Assembly (NCBI GenBank): GCA_947586825.1
Contig: CANPXU010000011.1
Span: 1 to 35,806, forward strand
Length of the DNA stretch: 35,806 nucleotides
Direction: 5' to 3'
Origin: an uncultured Bacilli bacterium
GTDB taxonomy: Bacteria; Bacillota_I; Bacilli_A; RF39; UBA660
A program made the translations under genes and the position numbers. Positions 30,762-35,806 of the stretch are shown one piece after another (position 1 is the first letter of the stretch; each line of letters opens with the position of its first letter). A model generated the notes under the pieces. It saw nothing but the letters and a program-made list of their open reading frames with translations, was not told the DNA's origin and did no database searches.

Positions 30762-31160
30762 TTATTTATTGTAGTTCCATATACCTAATTGACCTTTAGC
30801 GGCAATAGGTTTAACTAAAGTTTTAATATCTTTTAGGATCCAAGCATATCTACCAGGCTCATAAAGACCGGATACATAATCTTTTGGTTTATTCTTTTTA
30901 ACCTCTTCAATAAACTCATCTGTCATTTCAATACAATCTACAAGTTCACAAGAGCAAATAATATTACCATAGTTTAAATCATCTAAATTAGTTAAAGCCA
31001 TTAAATCAGTTCGTTTCATATCTTCTTTAGTTATTTTAGAAGCACTAGCATGGATATATAATGTTCCTCTATAGTTTGTTCTCCAGCTTCTTGTTTCAAT
31101 TGTTTTTATGCCATTTTTTATAAGGGTAGCAAATGGTTCTCTTAAACTTAAAACTTTCAT
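30762..31160 (-). CDS. ASCH-domain protein
   Basis: 132 aa and almost wholly one ASCH domain. It has the usual opening 'M-K-x-L-S-L-R-x-P-x-A-x-L-I-x-x-G-x-K-x-I-E-x-R-x-W', then YRGTLYIHAS, EPGRYAWIL and GQLGIW at the end. ASCH domains share the PUA-like fold and are thought to bind RNA; one characterised member hydrolyses N4-acetylcytidine. The basic and aromatic groove residues (Lys, Thr, Glu, Arg, Trp of IKTIETRSW) are present. The Shine-Dalgarno is weak (AGAGAAG). First gene of an operon with the Sel1 protein. Confidence 0.92.
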   Translation of the reverse strand: MKVLSLREPFATLIKNGIKTIETRSWRTNYRGTLYIHASASKITKEDMKRTDLMALTNLDDLNYGNIICSCELVDCIEMTDEFIEEVKKNKPKDYVSGLYEPGRYAWILKDIKTLVKPIAAKGQLGIWNYNK

Positions 31161-31234
31161 ATTATTACTTCTCTTTCTATTTATATTTTAGATTTTATCC
31201 CTATATACATTGCATACCTGCACATTTCAATAAC

Positions 31235-31342
31235 TTAAGGTTTTGTCATTTCAAATTCTAGCTTTCCACCATTGTCGCTAAATAATCTATCTTTTTCATT
31301 AAAGTAGGCATAATAATCTTTAGCTTTAGAAAAATCTATCAT
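31235..31342 (-). CDS. 35-aa small protein with strong ribosome-binding site
   Basis: ATG at 31342, with TGGAGGAT directly ahead, and TAA at 31237-31235. The peptide is charged and aromatic: it starts MIDFSKAKDYYAYFNEKD and ends FEMTKP, with no membrane segment. An extended TGCTATAAT -10 lies at 31373-31368 on the minus strand. The ribosome site and promoter argue for a real gene, either a small protein or a fragment of a lost longer one. The rest of 31161-31493 holds only the terminator at 31451-31480 and A/T-rich sequence. Confidence 0.55.
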   Translation of the reverse strand: MIDFSKAKDYYAYFNEKDRLFSDNGGKLEFEMTKP

Positions 31343-31450
31343 TTTAATCCTCCAAATTTTCAATATAATTATAGCATAAGATTCTAAAGCAAAAAGTCAT
31401 TGCACCGATTTATTTATAAAATTTTGGGGGGAAGTTATCATATTGCACAT

Positions 31451-31480
31451 AAAAAGCAAGCTAAAATTTTGCTTGCTTAA
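31451..31480 (-). terminator. terminator of the 31.5-kb lipoprotein gene
   Basis: On the minus strand AAGCAAGC, a 9-nt loop, GCTTGCTT and TTT. Perfect 8-bp stem. Confidence 0.8.
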
Positions 31481-31493
31481 AAATAAGTTTTAA

Positions 31494-31928
31494 TTATTTA
31501 TTTTCTTCGCTATCAATTAAATCATACTTATAGTCAGCTAAATAACTTAAATAGTTTTGATAGCCTCCTTCTTCATCACCATTTTTAAAGAAATAAACAT
31601 TTGATAAGCATCCTCCACAAGTTAATTTTTTATACCATCTAACTTCGATTGAATTACCAGTCTTTTTGTCTTTTCCTTTTAAAATAATAGCACCTTGGCC
31701 ATCAGTTGTCATATAGCTATCATCTTCACTCCATTTTTGATTTAGGACACAATAGTCTAAATATTCCCCTACTGTATGGCTTCCTAAAAGACCAATAGTA
31801 TGATTTCTTTGCTCTATCATAGCATCAGTAAATTCAAATTTAGTATTTTCTTCATTTTTACTTCCACATCCAGTTAATCCAATAGTTAAAACACCAATAA
31901 GTACCATTATTAATATTTTCCTTTTCAT
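31494..31928 (-). CDS. small lipoprotein, 144 aa
   Basis: Signal MKRKILIMVLIGVLTIG with lipobox GLTGC. The mature part is about 120 residues, with one CGGC-like cysteine pair in 'LTCGGCLSNVYFF' and the patterns HTIGLLGSHTVGEYLDYC and DDSYMTTDGQGAIILKGKDKKTG. No family is recognised. The start is placed at the ATG at 31928, after GAGAGGATAAA. The 14 codons upstream in the same frame belong to the remnant of a Bro-N gene and have no ribosome site. It is a single gene ending at a strong terminator. Confidence 0.75.
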   Translation of the reverse strand: MKRKILIMVLIGVLTIGLTGCGSKNEENTKFEFTDAMIEQRNHTIGLLGSHTVGEYLDYCVLNQKWSEDDSYMTTDGQGAIILKGKDKKTGNSIEVRWYKKLTCGGCLSNVYFFKNGDEEGGYQNYLSYLADYKYDLIDSEENK

Positions 31929-32000
31929 TTTTATCCTCTCTTTCGATACCATTATAGCATGGATTATCAATTTGTTTAAATATTTTTTATAATTAATATG

Positions 32001-32060
32001 AGAAATATCCTCTTTTTCACTATCCCAAATACTTCTTATTTTCCTTGCAAAATAAGTTTG
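32001..32060 (-). pseudogene. degenerate Bro-N gene fragment
   Basis: On the minus strand this reads FARKIRSIWDSEKEDIS, which aligns with LFDGKEIRSIWDTEKGDYYFS at the N terminus of the intact Bro-N gene that ends only 30 bp away. A TGA lies 7 codons upstream of it, and no start or C-terminal part remains. It is a remnant of a second copy. Confidence 0.6.
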
Positions 32061-32090
32061 AACTTGTTTTCAACTGGTATTTCGTTAAAT

Positions 32091-32951
32091 CTATTTTATA
32101 CTTTTCAATTTTTCTTTTTTATCTAAATATTGATAATTAAGATTATTTTGACTACTTATTACTGATTTACCAAGTTTTTGTTCTAAATTATCTCTTGCCA
32201 CTTTAGAAACATTACCACCCATTTTAGCAATCGCTTTATTTTGCTCTAATCCATAAGGTCTATGTTGTTTAGCTAGTTCTCTCGTTGCAATTTCTCCTAA
32301 GTCAGTAAGAGCAATTTCGATATCAGACATATTATCTCTCAAAGATTCTTTTCTAATACTTTTATATGCTTTATATTCACTTGCTTTCATACCAGACCAT
32401 TCTTTATATATCTCATTTGTTAATATTCCATATTCATAATCTTTAGAAACACCTCCATCTTTCCATATATCAGTTAATTTATTTCTATCTAATATTCCTT
32501 TTAATCTGGCTTCAATCCATTTATCAGAATATCCTCTTTTTCTATAATAATCTATGGCCCTTTTAATAGCAAGTTCAGGATCAAATACTTCATCGATTCT
32601 TTCGCTTCCCAAATTTGCTAACCATAGTTTGAATGGTTCTGCTTTTGGGCTTGGAATTGACTCTATTAGTCTAAATATTCCATTTGTATCTAGAGTATCA
32701 GTACTACGCATTTTTCCATCTTTAGCTTTGAATTTCAAACTCCGACAATTTGTCGGAAGTTCACTTCCTTCATCATTAGTTAATCTTCTTTTAAGAGTAG
32801 TCCAATAATCACTAGAATCTTTGCTATCAGTTAAAACACCAATAACATCAACTACACTAAAATAATAATCTCCTTTCTCAGTATCCCAAATGCTTCTTAT
32901 TTCTTTGCCATCAAAAAGATTTGAGATTGTTTCTAATTTGTTTTGATGCAT
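32091..32951 (-). CDS. Bro-N domain protein with DinD-like C-terminal region
   Basis: 286 aa. The N-terminal ~110 residues match the Bro-N/antirepressor DNA-binding domain of phage and mobile-element proteins: IRSIWDTEKGDYYFSVVDVIGVLTDSKDSSDYW, then a long helix-rich stretch with LRSTDTLDTNGIFRLI and PKAEPFKLWLANLGSERIDE. The C-terminal half (from about residue 130) has 'AIDYYRKRGYSDKWIEARLKGI' and KQHRPYGLEQNKAIAKMGGNVSKVARDNLEQKLGKSV, as in DinD-like chromosomal members. AAGGAGG before the ATG at 32951 is a perfect Shine-Dalgarno. It has a strong promoter. This is an accessory gene, probably of phage origin, and its role (possibly SOS or anti-phage related) is inferred. Confidence 0.88.
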   Translation of the reverse strand: MHQNKLETISNLFDGKEIRSIWDTEKGDYYFSVVDVIGVLTDSKDSSDYWTTLKRRLTNDEGSELPTNCRSLKFKAKDGKMRSTDTLDTNGIFRLIESIPSPKAEPFKLWLANLGSERIDEVFDPELAIKRAIDYYRKRGYSDKWIEARLKGILDRNKLTDIWKDGGVSKDYEYGILTNEIYKEWSGMKASEYKAYKSIRKESLRDNMSDIEIALTDLGEIATRELAKQHRPYGLEQNKAIAKMGGNVSKVARDNLEQKLGKSVISSQNNLNYQYLDKKEKLKSIK

Positions 32952-32976
32952 TATTAAAACCTCCTTATATAATCTC

Positions 32977-33005
32977 ATTATATAATAAGAACATTTGTTT
33001 GACAA
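32977..33005 (-). promoter_or_regulatory. promoter of the Bro-N gene
   Basis: TTGTCA (33005-33000), 17 bp, TATAAT (32982-32977) on the minus strand. It is near-consensus. No LexA-type box is visible. Confidence 0.7.
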
Positions 33006-33039
33006 TGTGCTTTTTTAATTATTTTATCTATTTATGGTA

Positions 33040-33068
33040 TAAAAAACAAACCTATAAATTAGGTCTGT
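33040..33068 (-). terminator. terminator of the flavodoxin-CMD-cupin operon
   Basis: On the minus strand ACAGACCTA, a 5-nt loop, TAGGTTTGT (one G-U) and TTTTT. Confidence 0.8.
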
Positions 33069-33080
33069 TGATATGTTTTT

Positions 33081-33509
33081 CTAATTATTTAATTTATTAT
33101 ATTCTTCATCAGTCACAGGTTCTAACCACTCATTTGAAGTTTCTTTTCCTGGCACTTCAACCGCTATATGGCTAAACCAAGAATCTTTTCTTGCTCCATG
33201 CCAGTGTTTCACATTCGCAGGTATCACTATAATGTCACCTGGCGATAATTTTTGGGCTTCTTTACCTTCTTCCCCATAATATCCATATCCTGCTGTGCAA
33301 ATCAAAACTTGTCCTCCACCAGATTTAGCGTGATGAATATGCCAATTATTTCTACATCCTGGTTCAAATGTTACATTTGCAAAACTAATTCCATTTTCCG
33401 TTTTTGCAATAGGATTTAAATAACTATTACCTGTAAAATACTTTGCATATACATCATTTGGCTCACCTAAGCCAAATACATTGACCTTATCAAACTCTTC
33501 TTTATTCAT
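33081..33509 (-). CDS. cupin-domain protein
   Basis: 142 aa, one small beta-barrel cupin. The metal-binding residues of cupin motif 1 are WHIHH (His57, His59, His60) and Gln67. Motif 2 has PANVKHWHG (His102, His104). The pattern G-D-I-I-V-I-P sits before motif 2. The ATG at 33509 is preferred over ATG 33524, which is only 3 nt after the Shine-Dalgarno. It overlaps the end of the CMD gene (ATGAATAA), a translational-coupling arrangement. Cupin + CMD pairs are often found together and may form a detoxifying or oxidative-stress enzyme pair, but the substrate is unknown. Confidence 0.9.
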   Translation of the reverse strand: MNKEEFDKVNVFGLGEPNDVYAKYFTGNSYLNPIAKTENGISFANVTFEPGCRNNWHIHHAKSGGGQVLICTAGYGYYGEEGKEAQKLSPGDIIVIPANVKHWHGARKDSWFSHIAVEVPGKETSNEWLEPVTDEEYNKLNN

Positions 33510-33831
33510 GTTGATCACTTCCATATACCTCCTCAATTAAGGGGAATGTACTCCAGGCTTTTGGCCACCCACAGTAAAATGCTAATTGAGTTGCTACTTC
33601 AACGACTTCCTCCTTTGTAAGACCATGTTCTTTACCGATTTGTAAATGGGCTTTTAATTGTGGATATAGCCCCATCGCAAATAGGGCTGATATAGTTATT
33701 AAACTTCTATCCCTTGCTGATAATTTATCTTCTCTTGACCATACCTCCCCAAATAATACATCATCATTTAATTCGGCAAATTTAGGTGCAATATTACCTA
33801 ATTGATCTCTACCTGCTGTTTGTTTCTTCAT
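33502..33831 (-). CDS. carboxymuconolactone decarboxylase (CMD) family protein
   Basis: 109 aa, the usual CMD length. Helical pattern: 'F-G-E-V-W-S-R-E-D-K-L-S-A-R-D-R-S-L-I-T-I-S', then 'A-H-L-Q-I-G-K-E-H-G-L-T-K-E-E-V-V-E-V-A-T-Q-L-A-F-Y-C-G-W-P'. The C-x-x-C pair of AhpD-type peroxidase partners is missing, so this is the CMD-like branch rather than AhpD. GGAGGAGG precedes the ATG at 33831. It lies between the flavodoxin and cupin genes in one operon. The name describes the fold only; a decarboxylase activity is not implied. Confidence 0.92.
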   Translation of the reverse strand: MKKQTAGRDQLGNIAPKFAELNDDVLFGEVWSREDKLSARDRSLITISALFAMGLYPQLKAHLQIGKEHGLTKEEVVEVATQLAFYCGWPKAWSTFPLIEEVYGSDQHE

Positions 33832-33861
33832 TATTTTTCCTCCTCCAAACTTTTCAGTTTT

Positions 33862-34329
33862 CTATATTATCCAACCTATTATATCGCTATTTGATACATT
33901 ACTTGCGAACCTTTTAGCACTAACAAAGTTAAGATTACTATAAGTATTTTTTAAAGTATTAAAACTATTTATTACACTTGATCCACCTGATGTTGCAAAT
34001 ACATAGATTTTTTTGTTTTCAAGGGTGTTTTCTTCAATAAATGTATTGATAATTCTAGGAGCTAAATCCCACCATACAGGGAAACCAATTAAAACAGTAT
34101 CATAATCACTTAAATTAGAAACTTTGTTTTTTACCTCTGGTCTTGATGATGGATTATTCATTTCAACTGATGATCTACTATTTGCATTGTTCCAATTTAA
34201 ATCCTCATTTGTATATTTGTATGCAGGTTCAATTTCAAATAAATCACCACCTGTAATATTAGCAATTTTACTTGCTACATCCTTTGTTACACCACTAGCG
34301 GAAAAATAGCTTACTAAAATTTTACTCAT
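33862..34329 (-). CDS. flavodoxin-type protein
   Basis: 155 aa, an FMN-binding flavodoxin-4-like fold. The phosphate-binding loop is SYFSASGVTKDVA at 8-20 and the FMN-ring loops are IGFPVWWDLAP and ATSGGSSV. It should carry electrons for a reductase. The C terminus is shorter than in the typical fold (the residues matching KRFxS are followed by GWII and stop). AAGGAGGAAT precedes the ATG at 34329. It is in an operon with the CMD and cupin genes and lies directly after the 52-aa gene that resembles a flavodoxin end. Confidence 0.9.
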   Translation of the reverse strand: MSKILVSYFSASGVTKDVASKIANITGGDLFEIEPAYKYTNEDLNWNNANSRSSVEMNNPSSRPEVKNKVSNLSDYDTVLIGFPVWWDLAPRIINTFIEENTLENKKIYVFATSGGSSVINSFNTLKNTYSNLNFVSAKRFASNVSNSDIIGWII

Positions 34330-34343
34330 AGATTCATTCCTCC

Positions 34344-34502
34344 TTAATAATTTAATCCATTAACCCAATTTTTTACTTCATCTTGAGTAGCACTAGATGA
34401 AAACCTTTTACCACCACTATTAAGTTTTACTAATTTGGTTTTAAAGTTAAAATTAGCTTTAATTTCTTCGTGTTCTAGCTTCTCTATTATATTTTCGTTC
34501 AT
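34344..34502 (-). pseudogene. 52-aa ORF resembling the C-terminal end of a flavodoxin
   Basis: ATG at 34502, TAA at 34346-34344. The C-terminal half GGKRFSSSATQDEVKNWVNGL matches the closing helix and strand of flavodoxins; compare SAKRFASNVSNSDIIGWI in the gene just downstream. The first 25 residues look like a remnant of the preceding helix. A gap of 14 bp separates it from the flavodoxin gene. It could be a small expressed protein or the tail of an anchored flavodoxin that lost its middle. Confidence 0.45.
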
Positions 34503-34520
34503 TACCTTTTCATTCTCCTT

Positions 34521-34616
34521 TTATGTTTCTTTTCCATTTAATAAAAAGGATACTCCAAACCCTAAAATTAGAATAAGTACAATAGCAATAATTACATATA
34601 TTATCTTCTTTTTCAT
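34521..34616 (-). CDS. 31-aa signal-anchor peptide ORF
   Basis: ATG at 34616 with TTAAGGAT ahead. The peptide is MKKK plus a 22-residue hydrophobic segment and a short basic end NGKET, then TAA. It has the form of the N-terminal anchor of a membrane-bound flavodoxin or lipoprotein. Immediately after it lies the flavodoxin-tail ORF, so the two may be the ends of one deleted gene. It may alternatively be a genuine small membrane peptide. Confidence 0.45.
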   Translation of the reverse strand: MKKKIIYVIIAIVLILILGFGVSFLLNGKET

Positions 34617-34648
34617 TTTAAATTATCCTTAAAATTTTTCTGCGTTTA

Positions 34649-34667
34649 TTAAAATCGTCTATTTTAA
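34649..34667. promoter_or_regulatory. palindrome between the XRE and flavodoxin-operon genes
   Basis: TTAAAATCGTCTATTTTAA: 7-bp arms around a 5-nt centre. It could be an operator for the XRE regulator or a weak hairpin terminator; no T run follows on the minus strand. Confidence 0.3.
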
Positions 34668-34671
34668 ATTA

Positions 34672-35178
34672 TTATTTTTTTCTTGTGACATAAATCCCTA
34701 TAAGAGAACATATAAATACTATTGGTGCTACTCTTACAAAAAGCCATACAAAACTGTGAACCCCAACTCCCAAAACCGCTAATTCTGGATCATTATAATC
34801 CCACTTCATGTATTCATTTCCTAATATGATTAATCCTATAAAAATAATTATTATAAGAATACATATACATATAAATAGCCATTGCCAAATTTTTCTTTTT
34901 GTTTCTTTTTGCCTTGCCAATTGTAAATTTATTATTTCTAATTTTTCTGATATTTCCTTTAAGGAATCTTCTTTTTGTTCTTTAATATTTTCTCCAAGTA
35001 GTGTACTAACTGATGTATCTAAGGCTTCAGATAAAGAAACTAATAATTCAGAATCAGGAACTGACAAGCCTTGTTCCCATTTTGAAATTGTTTGTCTTAC
35101 TACATTTAATTTAATAGCTAGTTCTTCTTGCGATAGTCCTTTTGCTTTTCTAATAGTCTTAATATTGTCTTTTAACAT
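34672..35178 (-). CDS. XRE-family regulator with two membrane segments
   Basis: 168 aa. The N-terminal ~60 residues are a helix-turn-helix of the Cro/C1 type: IKTIRKAKGLSQEELAIKL, then NVVRQTISKWEQGLSVPDSELLVSLSEALDTSVSTLLG. A helix at about 65-100 may dimerise. Two hydrophobic segments (about 103-122 and 143-165) place it in the membrane, a known layout of XRE regulators that respond to envelope state. AAGGAGAAAATT precedes the ATG at 35178, which is preferred over the in-frame GTG six codons upstream. It may control the flavodoxin operon downstream or itself; the palindromes at 34649 and in its promoter are candidate sites. Confidence 0.9.
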   Translation of the reverse strand: MLKDNIKTIRKAKGLSQEELAIKLNVVRQTISKWEQGLSVPDSELLVSLSEALDTSVSTLLGENIKEQKEDSLKEISEKLEIINLQLARQKETKRKIWQWLFICICILIIIIFIGLIILGNEYMKWDYNDPELAVLGVGVHSFVWLFVRVAPIVFICSLIGIYVTRKK

Positions 35179-35201
35179 AATAATTTTCTCCTTCACAAAG
35201 G

Positions 35202-35231
35202 ATTATAATGCTAAATGTATCGTTGCCTCAA
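35202..35231 (-). promoter_or_regulatory. promoter of the XRE gene with palindrome over the -35
   Basis: TTGAGG (35231-35226), 18 bp, TATAAT (35207-35202) on the minus strand. The -35 lies within TTGCCTCAAGCAA (35223-35235), an inverted repeat that could be an autoregulatory operator. 35179-35277 otherwise contains only A/T-rich sequence. Confidence 0.5.
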
Positions 35232-35277
35232 GCAATGCATATTAACATTTGATATATAACTTAGCGGTAGCGACAAA

Positions 35278-35727
35278 TTAATAAATTTCATGATTATAGC
35301 TTTCAAGCAATTCATGACATTTTTGGTTTTCAATTTGCTGAATTTCTAAAATATCTTTTTCTTTATTTTCTAAATAATCGTATATCATATCATCTCTAAA
35401 TCCAACTTTTGCAACATCTTTTCTATTAGTTACAAAATATACTTTTTTAATGTTAGCCCAAATAATTGCCGACAAACACATAGGACAAGGTTCGCTTGTT
35501 GTATAAATAGCACATCCTGTTAAATTATGAGTATTTAATCTTTTACAAGCATCACGAATTGCAATTATTTCGGCATGAGCTGTAGGATCTTTTTCTTTTA
35601 AAACTTTATTGTTACCATAGCCAATTATCTTATTATCTTTAACAACAACAGCCCCGAATGGACCACCCTCTAAATTTTTAACTCCTAATTCAGCAAGTTC
35701 AATTGCCTTTTCAAAATATTCCTCCAT
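35278..35727 (-). CDS. guaD: guanine-deaminase-type nucleobase/nucleoside deaminase
   Basis: 149 aa, a zinc cytidine-deaminase fold. Motifs: GPFGAVVVK (22-30), the zinc/proton-shuttle motif HAE (51-53), and PCPMC (80-84) with Cys81 and Cys84. The later RDDMIYDYL and the pattern NRKDVAKVGF match guanine deaminases rather than tRNA adenosine deaminases, which usually carry other C-terminal residues. It would convert guanine to xanthine. AAAGAGGTACAAT precedes the ATG at 35727, which is chosen over the 13-codon extension that overlaps the upstream gene. It starts 11 bp after the stop of the gene running off the window and is probably in an operon with it. Confidence 0.9.
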   Translation of the reverse strand: MEEYFEKAIELAELGVKNLEGGPFGAVVVKDNKIIGYGNNKVLKEKDPTAHAEIIAIRDACKRLNTHNLTGCAIYTTSEPCPMCLSAIIWANIKKVYFVTNRKDVAKVGFRDDMIYDYLENKEKDILEIQQIENQKCHELLESYNHEIY

Positions 35728-35738
35728 ATTGTACCTCT

Positions 35739-35806
35739 TTATCTTTTTATATATAAATCCTTGCAAGTATCTAATACTATATCTTTTAGTGTTTCTTTGT
35801 CATCTA
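35739..35806 (-). CDS. 3' end of an unknown gene (22 codons visible)
   Basis: The minus strand is open from the window edge to a TAA at 35741-35739. It encodes an Asp/Lys/Leu-rich C terminus ending KDLYIKR. The Shine-Dalgarno of the deaminase gene lies at its stop, as expected for an operon. Too little is visible to name the product. Confidence 0.4.
   Translation of the reverse strand, partial: DDKETLKDIVLDTCKDLYIKR

Noticed and set aside
31421-31487. GGGGGG followed by a TTG-started 16-codon plus-strand ORF
   Set aside because: It runs through the lipoprotein terminator and has no conserved feature; the G tract alone is not enough.
32091-35806. Intact prophage at the right end
   Set aside because: Only the Bro-N gene is phage-like; no integrase, terminase, portal or lysis genes are visible.
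1-35806. Mycoplasma-type code (TGA = Trp)
   Set aside because: Trp codons are TGG in RNase J, MATE, CopA and others, and genes end normally at TGA or TAA.

Overview
The window is a low-GC, standard-code bacterial chromosome segment. Trp is encoded by TGG and TGA acts as a stop. Shine-Dalgarno sites are strong AGGAGG types, and promoters are SigA-like, often with an extended TGnTATAAT -10. RNase J with RNase Y, sortases, a CnaB/SpaA adhesin and many single-cysteine lipoproteins indicate a Gram-positive-type Bacillota. I infer a host-associated Bacilli lineage of the RF39/Erysipelotrichia kind, but there is no 16S or ribosomal gene here to prove it.

Layout. 1-74: 3' part of an elongator tRNA-Met. 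0.1-4.1 kb: an unknown cytosolic protein, 5-formyl-THF cyclo-ligase, and a WG-repeat-like lipoprotein with a membrane protein. 4.3-7.6 kb: RNase J and RNase Y, the two central mRNA-decay nucleases, converging on one terminator. 7.7-9.7 kb: a small membrane protein, a CPWC thioredoxin-like lipoprotein and a BaiA-like short-chain dehydrogenase. 9.7-14.4 kb: a class B sortase, two unknown proteins, and a Pro/Asn-rich signal-anchor protein. 14.4-18.4 kb: hemolysin-III protein, CopA copper ATPase, a double-PepSY protein and a small lipoprotein.

18.5-23.6 kb is the most distinctive part, a one-direction surface-adhesin cassette. It has a promoter preceded by TAAGAC repeats, a ~200-nt structured leader ending in an intrinsic terminator, a small sigma-region-4-like regulator, a 19-codon coupling ORF, a secreted four-cysteine protein, a 998-aa thioester-domain adhesin with seven CnaB-like domains and a non-canonical MPDTF sorting motif, and an overlapping dedicated sortase. 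The operon ends at a terminator embedded in the overlapping stop codons of the sortase and the convergent heavy-metal ATPase.

23.6-28.1 kb: a Zn/Cd-type P1B ATPase with its ArsR/CzrA-like repressor and a well-placed operator, then two tandem paralogous coiled-coil lipoproteins. 28.1-31.2 kb: a MATE exporter overlapping a CarD-like gene behind a leader hairpin, then Sel1-repeat and ASCH proteins. 31.2-35.8 kb is more accessory: a 35-aa small protein, a lipoprotein, a Bro-N/DinD-like protein with a degenerate copy next to it, a flavodoxin/CMD/cupin operon preceded by what look like both ends of a decayed anchored flavodoxin, an XRE regulator with two membrane segments, a guanine-deaminase-type enzyme and the tail of one more gene.
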